A program made the position numbers and the translations under genes. The notes beneath the pieces are model-generated. The model did no database searches. It worked only from the letters and a program-made list of their open reading frames with translations, and was not told the DNA's origin. From positions 41,602,001 through 41,666,000 of the forward strand of contig OZ231127.1 of the NCBI GenBank assembly GCA_965153355.1: DNA of 64,000 nt, given 5' to 3'. This document shows, piece by piece, positions 38,000 to 49,802 of the stretch; position 1 is the stretch's first letter, and every line of letters starts with the position of its first letter. This DNA is from Flaccisagitta enflata. Lineage: Eukaryota; Chaetognatha; Sagittoidea; Aphragmophora.

Positions 38000-38585
38000 A
38001 TCTCCAAACCCTTTGGTTGATTCCCCCTCTCCACCAGGGGGGAGGAGAGTAGAACTATGTACAGGCCTGAATTATAGTAATACAGTAATGGGGTCCAGAA
38101 TGTCGATGGAATGTCACAGGCGATTTGAGGATTGATATCTTAAGGTTTCTGACCCGTAGAATCTGTTTCTGAGGTCAAAAATGGCGAAATCTGGCGGGAT
38201 CCCTTACCGCCCCTGGCCCTGATCGAGCATATGGGCCCCGGAATGAGCATTTTTGTCATATTTTTCATCTTTGGAGCTAACTTATAGGCAAACTACACCA
38301 TTTTTTTGAGATAAACCTACTAACATGAAGCTCTAGAATTCGTTAGTGATAGCCTGAAGGAACTTTTGCAACTATTTCTTTATGCAACCGGCCCTGAATG
38401 AGCATTATTGGCCCTAAATGAGCATATTTTGCTCAATTTTAGCCGATTTTCAGTTTTCTTCCATCTAAGAAAACAAACACACAAACTATTTTCATCTTTC
38501 AAGTGAAAGACAAGTGATTTCGTTTGACCTGTTTTGCAGTGTCTGTCTGTCTGTCTGTCTCTGTCTATCTAAGTCTCTTAGCTTT
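38000..38585. other. No gene recognised
   Basis: Unique-looking sequence with a weak internal repeat (CCCTGATCGAGCAT, CCCTGAATGAGCAT, CCCTAAATGAGCAT at about 38217-38425). No coding frame was recognised. Confidence 0.5.
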
Positions 38586-38802
38586 TTAGGTTGCTTGCTA
38601 CGCAACTCTACACCCTGCTTTGTTGGTCCATTGGTCCATCCATCCATCGGTCCATTGGCCGGTCCATCCATCCATCACACTTTACTTTTTTTGTTTTTTT
38701 GCGGTCATTGACCTCACTGCTCCTGCCCAAGTGATTAAGTGACCTTAAATACGGCCCCTGCCCACACACATGCGACTGGGGTAGCTGTGTATCTGCCTTG
38801 TT
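38586..38802 (-). mobile_element. Family 1 element, degenerate
   Basis: Terminus TTTTTAGGTTGCTTGC with hairpin partner TACGCAACTC, a GGTCCATC core, CTGCTCCTGCCCAAGTG and GTAGCTGTGTATCTGCC. Confidence 0.75.
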
Positions 38803-39129
38803 CCCACTCCATGCGAGTGTTTTCTGCCAGTCGTTATTTCTTTCAAGTTTAGGTCAGAGGAAAATACAAGCTTAGAATCAGAATTGTACATGGACATATT
38901 GATTGGTAAAAGAACAGACTGACAGTAAACATACTGTCAGTGACAGATAAACCGACATATAGGGTGACAGAAAAAGAAAGTCAGAGAGCCACATTGACTT
39001 TTGATTTTTTGCGCGGTTTACGCGCGCCTCTCTATTTTGTTTTGTGACAAATGGACAATTGCAGACAGATAAGATGGATACACATGCAGGCATACAGAAT
39101 GAAACAGCAGAAACCACTCCTTCAAAAAT

Positions 39130-39228
<99 letters not shown>

Positions 39229-39869
39229 AACGTCCTATGCAGTAAATACCAGGAAACTGAAATCCTCATGTTCTCAGAAGTCCAGTTGTGCACCAAATTA
39301 TCAATCTTAATCAGGATGAAGGAAGACAGAGATGTAAAGAATGAAATCCCGGGAAAAGACAAATACATTACGACCCGCTGTGTTTGCTAGTTAGAAACAA
39401 AGTTTGGAGAAAACAAGGTCGGATGCACGGCTACCGATGTCGCGTACGGGTGGGCAGGGGCAGAGATGAAAGTGCTTACCCAAGCATTTGGGCAGGAGCG
39501 GTAACGCAAAGACCGCCCGTAAACGCCTAAAAAGCTAATGGAGACCGATCGACCAACAGACTAAAAATAGCTGAATACACCGCAATCTCAGTGACGTACG
39601 GATAAGCAGGCACGGTTTTTGCACAGGCGTTATGGACCGACCGCCAAATACATGGACCGACAGACGTATGGACGGACCGACAGACCCTCTTACAGAGATG
39701 CGAGGACGCATCTAAAAACTTGAATATCCTGTAGTGAATTTTCAAAGTTCTGACGATATGTCTTCGTCCTAATGCCATTTCTAAACAGATAAAGTTAGGA
39801 CATCCAGCAAGGTCTCATTTGAAAGATCTTCTGCAGAGCTTCAAAATGGTCACCGATTTTGCTACGTAT

Positions 39870-40145
39870 TTGGGCAGCGGCCCCGAAGGGGACGAAATCC
39901 TGTAGAACCCAGGGGACATTCGTTTGTTCGTCCGTTTGTCTGTTTGTCCCCCCCCCCGGCCCTCTCAGGCCTGAAATCTGGCCTGAAATCTGGCCTCTCA
40001 GGCCTGAAATCGGCCCTCTCAGACCTGAAATCTGCCCTCCCAGGCCTTCAATCTGGCCTCTTAAGCCTGAATTCTGCCTTCTCATGCCTAAAATCTTCCC
40101 TCTCAGGCCTGAAATTTGCCCTCTCAGGCCTGAAATCTGCCACTG
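39870..40145. mobile_element. Family 2 terminus and 21-bp minisatellite
   Basis: GGCAGCGGCCCCGAAGGGG and ACGAAATCCTGTAGAAC, followed by a CTCAGGCCTGAAATCTGCCC array (39958-40140). A second copy lies at 41565-41835. Confidence 0.8.
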
Positions 40146-40571
40146 TGCATTTAAAAAAATTCTCAGTGGAAAGTCACATAACTGTGGGTTTTTCTGCATT
40201 TTTGAGCAATATTGGGGTGTAGGAGCATGTAACTAGCAAAACCAAAATCATTCCCCGAGCGATTTTTGAGTAATCTTCAAAATAGAAAAAAAATTAAACA
40301 AATTTTAATGCAGATTCTAATGATTTGTATTGGCTCATTTTTTGATGCCATATTGTTAATCTATACATAATTTCTGGTGACTCCAAAAATGAAAATTTTA
40401 ATTCTTTGCAAAAGTATAGAGTGCGACCTATCAAATGAAAGAAAATTTTGCATAGATTAACAATATGGAATCAAAAATTTAGTCAACACATCCCAGAAGA
40501 ATCTGCATTGAAATTAGGTCTATTTTTTCTGATTTTGAAGATTACTCAATAGCAGCCCAAAGGCAGTAAAT

Positions 40572-40690
40572 GGTCAGCGGTACCCGTGCCCTGCTTGAGT
40601 AGTGTGTGATTTAAGTTGAGGGGGAGCAGGGCAGCGGCCCCGAAGGGGACGAAGTCCTGTAGAACACAGGGGGAATCTGTCAGTCCGTCC
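40572..40690. mobile_element. Family 2 hairpin terminus
   Basis: TGGTCAGCGGTACCCGTGCC, a loop, then GAGCAGGGCAGCGGCCCC. GTGCCCTGCT and AGCAGGGCA form a stem. Another copy is at 42265-42370. Confidence 0.75.
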
Positions 40691-40811
40691 GTCCATCCGT
40701 CCATCCGTCCGTCCGTCCGTCCATCCGTTCATCCCCCCTGCCCCATCCTCAGGGCTTCGTCTCCTTTGGGGCCCATTCTGACCCAAATTCTGCTAAATAG
40801 CGTTCAAAAAT

Positions 40812-40924
<113 letters not shown>

Positions 40925-42869
40925 AACGTCCTATGGAGTAAATACCAGGAAACTGAAATCCTCATGTTCTCAGAAGTTCAGTTGTGCACCAAATTATCAA
41001 TCTTAATCAGGATGAAGGAAGACAGAGATGTAAAGAATGAAATCCCGGGAAAAGACAAATATATTACGACCCGCTGTGTTTGCTAGTTAGAAACAAAGTT
41101 TGGAGAAAACAAGGTCGGATGCACGGCTACCGATGTCGCGTACGGGTGGGCAGGGGCAGAGATGAAAGTGCTTACCCAAGCATTTGGGCAGGAGCGGTAA
41201 CGCATAGACCGCCCGTAAATGCCTAAAAAGCTAATGGAGACCGATCGACCAACAGACTAAAATAGCTGAATACAACGCAATCTTAATGACGTACGGATAA
41301 GCAGGCGCGGTTTTTGCACAGGCGTTATGGACCGACCGCCAAATGGATGGACCGACGGACGTATGGACGGACTGACAGACCCTCTTGCAGAGATGCGAGG
41401 ACGCATCTAAAAACTTGAATATCCTGTAGTGAATTTTCAAAGTTCTGACGATATGTCTTCGTCCTAATGCCATTTCTAAACAGATAAAGTTAGGACATCC
41501 AGCAAGGTCTCATTTGTAAGATCTTCTGCAGAGCTTCAAAATGGTCACCGATTTTGCTACGTATTTGGGCAGCGGCCCCGAAAGGGACGAAATCCTGTAG
41601 AACACAGGGGACATTCGTTTGTTCGTCCGTTTGTCTGTCTTTCCCCCCGCCCGGCCCTCTCAGGCCTGAAATCTGGCCTGAAATCTGGCCTCTCAGGCCT
41701 GAAATCGGCCCTCTCAGACCTGAAATCTGCCCTCCCAGGCCTTCAATCTGGCCTCTTAAGCCTGAATTCTGCCTTCTCATGCCTAAAATCTTCCCTCTCA
41801 GGCCTGAAATTTGCCCTCTCAGGCCTGAAATCTGCCACTGTGCTTTTAAAAAAAATCTCAGTGGAAAGTCACATAACTGTGGGTTTTTCTGCATTTTTGA
41901 GCAATATTGGGGTGTAGGAGCATGTAACTAGCAAAACCAAAATCATTCCCCAAGCGATTTTTGAGTAATCTTCAAAATAGAAAAAAAATTAAAAAAATCT
42001 TAATGCAGATTCTAATGATTTGTATTGGCTCATTTTTTGATGCCATATTGTTAATCTATACATAATTTCCGGTGACTCCAAAAATGAAAACTTTAATTCT
42101 TTGCAAAAGTAAAGAGTGCGACCTATCAAATGAAAGGAAATTTTGCATAGATTAACAATATGGAATCAAGAATTTAGTCAACACATCCCAGAAGAATCTG
42201 CATTGAAATTAGGTCTATTTTTTCTGATTTTGAAGATTGTAATAGCAACAAAGGCAGTAAGTGGTCAGCGGTACCGTGCCCTGCTTGAGTAATTATTAAT
42301 GATTTAAGTTTGAGGAGCAGGGCAGCGGCCCCGAAGGGGACAAAGTCCTGTAGAACACAGGGGGAATCTGTCCGTCCATCCGTCCGTCCGTCCATCCGTC
42401 CGTCCATCCGTTCATCCCCCCCTGCCCCATCCTCAGGGCTTCGTCTCCTTTGGGGCCCATTTTGACCATAATTCTGCTAAATAGCCCAAATCCAAGCAAT
42501 ATGGCCCAAATCTAAGCAAAATGGCCCAAATCCAAGCAAAATGGCCCAAATCTGGTCAAAATCTAGGTATTGGAGGCACCAATATGGGTCTAAATGGCCA
42601 AAATTATGGACCCCAGGCCAGAACTGGGGTTTTCAGGCAGAATTTGGGCCATTTTGCTTGGGTGAGCCATTTTTAGCTGGGCTAGCACATATTGCTGGAC
42701 ATTTATTTAGCAGGATTTAGTCAAAATAGGCCCCAAGGGGACAAGAGCTAAGGATGGGCAGGAAGGCAGACGGACGGGTAGACGGACCTGCCATACGGAC
42801 GTACAGATTCCTATGTTACAGGTTTATTCCTCCAGAGCAGCTACAAACGCTGAGGAATGATTTTGTTTT

Positions 42870-43390
42870 TGCTAGTTACATGCTCTTACACCCCAATACT
42901 GCTCAAAAATGCAGAAAAACCCACAGTTATATGACTTTTCACTCAGAATTGTTTTAGAAGCACAGTGCTGCCCTCTTAGGCATATAATCTGCCCTCTCAG
43001 GCCTGAAATCTGCCGTCTCAGGCATGAAATCTGCCCTCTCAGGCCTGAAATCTGCTGTCTCAGGCCTTGAATCTGCTCTCTCAGGCCTGAAATCTGCTCT
43101 ATCCAGCCTGAAATCTGACCTCTCAGGCCCTTAATCAGCCCTCTCAGATTCAAGGCCTGAGAGGGCAGATTTTTGGCCTGAGAGGATAGATTTTAGGCCA
43201 TAGAGGGCGGATTTTAGGCCTGAGAGGGCCTGGGGAAACAGACAGACAGACAACCAAACGGACAAACAAATGAAAGTCCCCTGTGTTCTACAGGACTTTG
43301 TCCCCTTTGGGGCCGCTGCCCTGCTTCCTCTTACTCCAATTCACAATCATGCATAGCAGGGCAACGGGTATCGCTGACCTCATTTTGCCC
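42870..43390. mobile_element. Family 2 element with inverted 21-bp minisatellite
   Basis: CTCAGGCCTGAAATCTGC units run from about 42966 and flip strand at about 43150 (GGCCTGAGAGGGCAGATTTT). The element ends with TTTGGGGCCGCTGCCCTGCT, a loop, AGCAGGGCAACGGGTATCGC. Confidence 0.8.
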
Positions 43391-43466
43391 TTGGGCGACC
43401 TGATCTCATTGCTTTGGTATTAAACATTGACATACATGTTGTTTGGTTTTTATTTTTGCCATAGTT

Positions 43467-43470
<4 letters not shown>

Positions 43471-43560
<90 letters not shown>
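43471..43560. repeat. (GT)n microsatellite in or next to CPT1 intron
   Basis: GT array starting 20 bases downstream (minus-strand sense) of the donor site of the 43580-43750 exon. Confidence 0.95.
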
Positions 43561-43561
<1 letters not shown>

Positions 43562-43579
43562 ATCTAATTGATTTCTTAC

Positions 43580-43750
43580 CAATCTGAAGTGTCATTGATG
43601 ATGAGGTTAAGCGTGTGTTCCAATTCCACAGGTTCCAAATATTTCCCATCGCAGTAAATCCAAACTTTAAAGTATTTTCCTTTGTGTAGAACCACGATGT
43701 GTTTACTGTCTTCATAATGGACCAACCGATCGGTCGTCTCACCGGGAATC
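43580..43750 (-). CDS. CPT1: Carnitine O-palmitoyltransferase 1 exon (C-terminal of the three seen)
   Basis: 171-bp minus-strand exon. CPT1 sits in the mitochondrial outer membrane and transfers long-chain acyl groups from CoA to carnitine, the entry step for fatty acid oxidation. The translation (RIPGETTDRLVHYEDSKH, then KGKYFKVWIYCDGKYLEP and ELE) follows the conserved CPT1 segment RIPGxETDxxxHxxDSxHI with YFKVWLY. Splice signals are visible: acceptor CAG directly before GATTCCC and donor TG|GTAAGA. Phase fits the upstream exon (R split as AG|G). The catalytic HxxxD histidine lies in a later exon, not found in the window: the next 7 kb is filled with duplicated repeats and the inverted-duplication arm. 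Confidence 0.88.
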
Positions 43751-44786
43751 CTGATTGATAAAAACAAAAACAAATTCCAAAAAGTCTATTTCGTGCAATC
43801 TGGCTGACAATTTGAAGGCCATCAGTAACATAGAAAATATTCGGAGGCTCATATTACAGCTTCATGGCTCAAATCCCAGCCTCGAGATTAAAAGCCCAGC
43901 TTCCCGCAGCTCATCAGTTCCTTTAGGGCCCCCATCACCATCATAACATTCCCACATGCGCTAACACTGGAACAACAGGCACCGCAGACCATCTGACGGC
44001 TTTGCGACTATTGGATATGCGCAATGAATTGACATGACTATGCAGTTTGGACAACAACGTGAAACATATACATGGTGTTTCATGCCAAAATAGATATAAG
44101 AAAACGATGCCATTCTGCTTCTGAAAATGCAAAAATAGTTCTGAAAAAAGATTCAAAGAGCACATAAGCTCCGATTTTTTGTGTAAAAATTTCAAGGGTT
44201 TGGGTCAAATATCTTGGCCACAACATCAAATTGAAGTAAAATGAGCATTTTAGGAGAAACTCTTTTAACATAATTTTGATTTTAAACGTTTTTCTTTAAA
44301 GTGCTCTCATTTATAAATGGCTTGAGTTATAGATGTCAGATTGGTCTCAAATTAAAGCTTATCAAATTTCCTTTAATTTGAGATCAATCTGGCATCTGTG
44401 GCTCAAACCGTTTAGAAATGAGAGCACTTCAAAGAAGAATTTTAAAAATCAAAATTATGTTAAAAGAGCCACTCCTTTATATGCTCATTTTACTTCAAAT
44501 TGATGTTGAGGCCAAGATAATTGACCCAGACCCATGAAATATTTACACAAAAAATCGGAGCTTAAGTGCTCTTTGAACCTTTTTTCAGAACTATCTATGC
44601 ATTTTTAGAAACAGAATGGCATCGTTTTCTTATATCTAATTTGGCATGAAACACCATCGCACCTGACAGTGTTGAAGGTTCTCTCATACTGTTTCGAGGG
44701 AAGCGGCACATTTTGTAAACGAGCCTAACTGTTTTAATAGTATATTTATACAGTTTGCAACAAAGAGGCAAAATTCTCAAACTGAC
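43751..44786 (-). other. CPT1 intron containing a 586-bp palindrome
   Basis: 1,036-bp intron, GT..AG on the minus strand. More than half of it is the foldback at 44072-44657. Directly upstream of that (44658-44710) is a second copy of the end of the preceding exon. Confidence 0.8.
44072..44657. mobile_element. Foldback element (near-perfect palindrome)
   Basis: ATGGTGTTTCATGCC at the left and GGCATGAAACACCAT at the right. The arms pair along their whole length with a centre near 44360 (CAAATTAAAG/CTTTAATTTG). No target duplication was recognised and no coding frame. Confidence 0.88.
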
Positions 44787-45026
44787 CTGACTGTATTGAA
44801 GGTCCTCTCATACTGTTTCGAGCACAGTGGTACGGTTCCATTGACTAGAATGGGTTTCACATCCTCACGTTGAATATTCCTCTTGTGTTGAATGAGCACG
44901 TGAGTGAGGGTGGCTGCGCGCGCAACTTGGACACGCGTCGGGTGACGTAACAAAGCCTCGATGCCGTAGTAGTTGGAGTTGATCACGATTGGACTACGAC
45001 CACGCAAGTACACGAATTCCTCCCAC
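44787..45026 (-). CDS. CPT1: Carnitine O-palmitoyltransferase 1 exon (middle)
   Basis: 240-bp minus-strand exon: WEEFVYLRGRSPIVINSNYY, then RVQVARAATLTHV, IQREDVKPI and KQYERTFNTVR. It is collinear with the CPT1 signature WWEEYxYLRGRxPLxVNSNYY, KLDREEIKPI, CSAQWERMFNTSR, a segment of the carnitine/choline acyltransferase domain that separates CPT1 from CPT2. Donor AG|GTCAGT is good. The acceptor AAAG|GTGGGAGG follows an A-run and not a pyrimidine tract, but its phase exactly completes the Trp split across the upstream donor. The hexamer (GAAATA)n array starts only 35 bases upstream. Confidence 0.9.
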
Positions 45027-45059
45027 CTTTTTTTTGCATCAGAATAAGCATTCGAGAAA

Positions 45060-45175
45060 GTAATAGAAATAGAAACAGAAATAGAAATAGAAATAGAAAT
45101 AGATATAGAAATAGAAATAGAAATAGAAATAGAAATAGAAATAGAAATAGAAATAGAAATAGAAATAGAAATAGA
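45060..45175. repeat. (GAAATA)n hexamer microsatellite
   Basis: About nineteen AGAAAT hexamers inside the CPT1 intron, close to the acceptor of the 45026 exon. Confidence 0.95.
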
Positions 45176-45469
45176 ATTCACATAAGAATAAGACATAGGA
45201 GAAACCTCAGAACACTGGTTGCATAGATGAAGCTCATATTATCTTAGCTTTACCAAGATTAAATTTTTCTTTCAAAATAGATTTTTTGTTCTTCTGAGCT
45301 GAGAAAAGTGTGTCACGCCACAGGCTGAAGAGATAAAAAATGCTCTACTAGAATTCTTTTGGATAGCCCATTCAGGCAAATATTTTGAGTATACCAAAGC
45401 CAAGACTGAAAATGAGAAAAAAGTAAATAAAGCAATCAAAAGATTGAGGTTCATTATTTCAGATGATGA

Positions 45470-45820
45470 GTATGAGAATTAAAATTAGAATAAGAATAAG
45501 AATTAGAATTAGAGTTAGAATTAAAGTGATCGCTGGAATTAGAAGTAAAATCTTATTCTTATGATTAATTAGAATTTGAATTAGATTATCAACTGATATA
45601 ATAATAGGAATCAGAAATAGAATAAGGATTAGATAAAAAGATAAGAATGTGGAACCAAGAAAAAACTTATGAATTGTAAATTAGGAATTATAAATAAAGA
45701 ATTAAGAAATAGGAATTAAGAATTAAGAATTAAGAATTAAGAATTACGAATTACGAATTAAGAATTAAGAATTAAGAATTAAGAATTAAGAATAAAGAAT
45801 TAAGATTTAAGAATTAAGAA
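45470..45820. repeat. AT-rich (AATTAAG)n-like array
   Basis: Irregular GAATTAAGAATTA units with AGAATTAGA variants, within the CPT1 intron. Confidence 0.85.
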
Positions 45821-45857
45821 GCTGGAGTATCATGTATGCATGTATGAGAAAGGGCAC

Positions 45858-46132
<275 letters not shown>

Positions 46133-46152
46133 TTTTTTAAAAAAAAACTGAC

Positions 46153-46304
46153 CAGTCTGTGACGTAGTTGGGAGCCCACAGCCAGGATTTCAACTTCAAG
46201 TAGAGTTGAAGTTTTGAAGCGGTTGAAGATTCAAAATCTCGCGCTAAAGTCGTCACGTGATCGTAGTCGTCATCCGAGAGAATAGGACGGACTGACTGAA
46301 GGTA
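46153..46304 (-). CDS. CPT1: Carnitine O-palmitoyltransferase 1 exon (N-terminal of the three seen)
   Basis: 152-bp minus-strand exon: [16 protein letters not shown], then [20 protein letters not shown] and APNYVTDW. It is collinear with the CPT1 stretch YLxSVRPLL...LAxDF...RLQxYLxLKSWWATNYVSDW at the start of the catalytic domain. Acceptor TTTCTACAG|TACCTTC is strong, and donor TG|GTCAGT splits a Trp codon completed by the next exon. The Leu-Trp where most CPT1 proteins have Trp-Trp is a small lineage difference. Upstream exons (outer-membrane anchors and regulatory N-terminus) were not found. The adjacent 46380-46540 region holds two or three decayed copies of this acceptor sequence. Confidence 0.9.
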
Positions 46305-46544
46305 CTGTAGAAAGAAAAGATTATAGGGGAAATACAAATATACTGCTAATGGATGACTGAAATTGTCATCGAAAAGCTAGGGAGGAACCCACTGCAGGTA
46401 TTGTAGAAATAGGGGATTAAATAAGTAATAATCTGTAGAAATAAAAGACCGATACAAAAGACTGCAAATACTGTAGGAACCAAGGATTGAAGGAATCATT
46501 CTACCAATAGATGGACTGACTGTAGGTACTGTAGAAATCCGCTG

Positions 46545-46620
46545 CCCTGCTCTCACTCCACCTCTTCAGTTGATCACTCCAAGCACTTCAAGCAGGGCAT
46601 CGGGTACCGCTGACCATGTG
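46545..46620. mobile_element. Family 2 hairpin terminus
   Basis: CGCTGCCCTGCTCTCACTCC, loop, AGCAGGGCATCGGGTACCGC and TGACCATG. Confidence 0.7.
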
Positions 46621-46629
46621 CAATCCTTG

Positions 46630-47125
46630 GATGACTTGTTTCTTTCTGTTTTCCTTCCCTCCTTTCCGATGCCATTTTCTTCTCTTTCCGTTTTCCTTTC
46701 TTTTCTTTCTGATTTCCTTTCTTCTTTACATCCCGTTTTCCTTTCGTCCTTTTTTCCTCTCAGTTTTCCTTTCCCCTTTTTTCCGTTTTTCTTTCTCCCT
46801 TTCTTTTTGTTTTCTTTTCTTCTTCTCTTTCCAGTTGCCTTTCTTACGATATACCTTTTTTCCTCTCTTTGCGTTTATCTTTCTTCCTATCTTTCCATTT
46901 TTTTTTCTTTCTTTTCTTTCCGTTTTCCTTTCTTACTTTCTTTTGATAATCCTTTTTATTTTCTTTCTTTCCGTTTACCTTTTTCTTATTTCTTTCCAAT
47001 TACCTCTCTTAGTTCTTTCCATTTACCTTTATTCCTTTCCTTTTTCCTTTACTCCTTTCTCGTTTTCCTTTCTTCCTTTCTTTTCGTTTTCTTTTCTTCT
47101 TTTCTTTCTGTTTACCTTTCTTCCT
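46630..47125. repeat. Degenerate CTTTC/TTCC pyrimidine tract
   Basis: About 500 bp of almost pure pyrimidine on the plus strand with a recurring TTTCCTTTCTTCC phrase. Long Phe/Leu/Ser-rich frames are artefacts. Confidence 0.85.
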
Positions 47126-47343
47126 TAATTTCTTTTTAGTTGCGGACTCGCAACTCTATAAGTGGCTTTGTCTGTCTGTCGGTCTGTGAGCACAAGTCGT
47201 AAAGTGGGAAAACGAGCGTTTTAGAACCTTTTTGTGTATGTGTCTGTGTTGGAAGGTGGGTCAGGCGGGGCGTTGAGTATGAATAAAGGTTGGCTGCCCC
47301 TGCCCACCCGTCCGCAACTATATTGTGACCCCGCGTCACTTGT
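47126..47343 (-). mobile_element. Family 1 element (AGTTGCGGAC type)
   Basis: Terminus TTTTTAGTTGCGGACTCG with hairpin GTTGCGGACTCGCAAC, a GTCTGTCGGTCTG core, CCCCTGCCCACCCGTC and arm GTCCGCAACT. It ends in GTGACCCCGCGTCACTTGTT, a variant 5' end shared with a fragment at about 37370-37425. Arms pair at 10 of 10 positions. Confidence 0.85.
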
Positions 47344-47960
47344 TCCTTTCTGACTTTCTTTCCGTCTTCTAGAGGAAGGTGAAGGTGAATTTGAAGGTGA
47401 AGGTGAAGGTGACACTGAAGGAGAAGAAGAAAGAAGAAGACTAAGAAGACTAAGAAGACTAAGAAGACTAAAAAGACTAAAAAAATGAAAGTGAAGATGA
47501 AAGAAATGAAAGAAAAATAAAAAGAAACAAAATCAAATCAAAGAAAAAGAAACAGAAAAGAAAGAGGAAGAGAATTCGGTAGACTTGAACTAAGCACTCT
47601 TCCTTAATGTCAAGTGTGAATTAGATCAATAGAAGTAAATTGATCAAAGAGCTGTCAATAGGAAGAAAATGACGAACAAGATCTTTTTTTTTCTGAACAC
47701 AAAGAAACTGATAGGCGATACACAAGTTGGAAATCTGATTCAGAGTGGTGAGTATTGTCAATGACGTCTTAGACATCTTCTGAGACTCCAACACAATATT
47801 TCTTCGTTGATTTATTAATTTGCCTCTTTCAGTAAGTTGACCAAAAAATTATCAGATATCAAATTAGATATCAACGAGAAATATAGGAAACATGTCTATG
47901 GACCTATGGCAGTTGGCAGATATTATAGATCGTTCATAGTACTCAGCAGGTTACACGCCC
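47344..47960. other. No gene recognised; GGTGAA and AAGACTA short repeats
   Basis: GAAGGTGAAGGTGA hexamers (47376-47415) and AAGAAGACT units (47425-47480), then AT-rich sequence up to the truncated BEL/Pao element. Confidence 0.5.
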
Positions 47961-47979
47961 ATTTCCCGCTCACATCCTC

Positions 47980-49547
47980 GCGACGACGGCGACGCCGGAA
48001 AGAACGCCGCCTCGATCATGGGTGATTTGCGTCAGCGAAAAGGTGGCGACGTGGACGGGGAAATTGAGACGCATCGCACTGCTGAAGCGCACGGTCATGA
48101 CGTGCATCGTCCGCAATCGACGCCGGGCGTTATACAACAACGCCGACAAAGTTGGGGCGCCCACCGGCGTCGAATTGGCCGACGCCGAAAACTTGATCGT
48201 CAGCGCCATTCAATCCCAAGCCTTCCACGCGGAAATAAAATCCCTGCAGCAATGTGATCCGGTTGGAGCAAAAAAGGTCGCCGCAAAATCACCTCTGGCG
48301 GCGCTCTGCCCCTTCGTTGATGACGCCGGTTTGCTACGATGCAAAGGACGACTCCAGCGTGATGAGGAATTGGACTTTGACGCTAAAAATCCAATGATAC
48401 TCCCACACGATGGCGAGGCCGTCGCATGTTTGATCCGGTCAATCCACTTCCGTCAATTGCACGCCGGCGTGGAACAAGTACTAGGTGAATCGCGACGCCG
48501 CTTTTGGATCACGAAAGGACGCCGGTCTGTGACGCGCGTCGTGCGCGCGTGTGTGGAGTGTCAAAAACAATTCAAACGCCCAGAAAGTCAGCTAATGGCA
48601 CCACTACCGGAAGTGAGGACTAAAAAGTGTTTGCCCTTCGAAAATACGGGGGTGGATATTTTTGGACCTGCTTCTTGCAAAATCGCCGGGAGAGCATCTC
48701 ATAAAGTGTACGTCGCACTCTTTACCTGCCTTGCGTGCCGCGCGGTACATTTTGAGATATTGAGATCTATGAGCGCCTCTTGCTTCATCGACGCCCTCCT
48801 GCGGTTTCAAGCTCGCCGCCCCGCGATTCGCCATTTGTATTCGGACAATGGCACCAACTTCACCGCGTCCGACAAAGAACTGCGCGCGGAAAGCTCCCCA
48901 CTGATTTGTCCGCAAAACCCGAGTTGAGGCTGACGGGCATACAATGGACCTTTAACCCGCCTGTTGCGCCACATCGAGGTGGAGTGTGGGAGCGCTTGGT
49001 TCAATCTGCAAAAAAACATTTGGCGTTCGTGTTGAACCAAGACAATCTCCACATCGAGACTTTTGCAACGGTGTTGGCTCAGACAGAGCTGGCCATGAAT
49101 TCGCGGCCGATTACCTACGTGGGTGATGAGCCGGGGATCCAGGCTCTGCGGCCAATAGACTTTCTTTGCCCTGGTATATACGCGTCTTCCGGTTGTGACC
49201 TTGTGCCCCCCTCGCCTCCAGATGCTGAAGCACTTCGTTATACTTGGCGCCAATCACGCGCGATTGCCGATGCTTTTTGGAGAAGGTGGAAAAGAGACTA
49301 TGTCTCGGCCTTGCAGGCGCGACCAAAATGGCGCAGGGTGGAGAGAGACTTGAAAATTGACGACTTCGTTCTCTTGGTGGATGATCAGTGTCGACGAGGA
49401 GATTGGCGCACCGGCGTCATCACAGAAGTCGATGGAGACGACGTCGTGCGGACTGTGGTGGTGAAAATGGCGAATGGGAGGAAGTTTACACGTGATAGGA
49501 GTAAAGTGGTCCAATTGGAACTTGACCCGGCACGTTTGTCGGCGTGA
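47980..49547 (+). pseudogene. BEL/Pao-type integrase, frameshifted
   Basis: Integrase inserts retroelement cDNA into nuclear DNA. The zinc-binding part shows the HHCC pattern (HFRQLHAG, then CVEC). The core has the three acidic positions in the BEL/Pao context: GVDIFGP, YSDNGTNF and GGVWERLV. The C-terminal part has FWRRWKRDY and ends in VVQLELDP. The coding frame opens upstream of 48022 without a clear start, because the RNase H side is truncated. A frameshift near 48890, between the second Asp and the Glu, breaks the frame; two frames overlap at 48780-48927. GC content is clearly higher than in the surroundings. No element enzyme is functional here. Confidence 0.88.
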
Positions 49548-49802
49548 CTATGCCGAGTATATTGCTTCGATTGGTCTTTAAATACTTGTTTATTTTGCCC
49601 CTTTCTCCTTAGGTGTGACTCCCTCGTGCCCCCCCATCCCGTCCCAGTCCCCATGTATTGCCATTTGATTTTTGATCTTGCTTTTGATTTGCTTTACCAT
49701 TTGAGGTCATTCGAGATAAATTCAAGACAAATTGTCAACAACAATAACAACAGAATTATTTCTACATTTGTCAGTCGTTGTGGACATTACAATCCGGAGA
49801 GA

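Noticed and set aside
46570-47139. 189-residue hydrophobic protein
   Set aside because: Pyrimidine tract with a TTTCCTTTCTTCC phrase; no start context, no homologous pattern.
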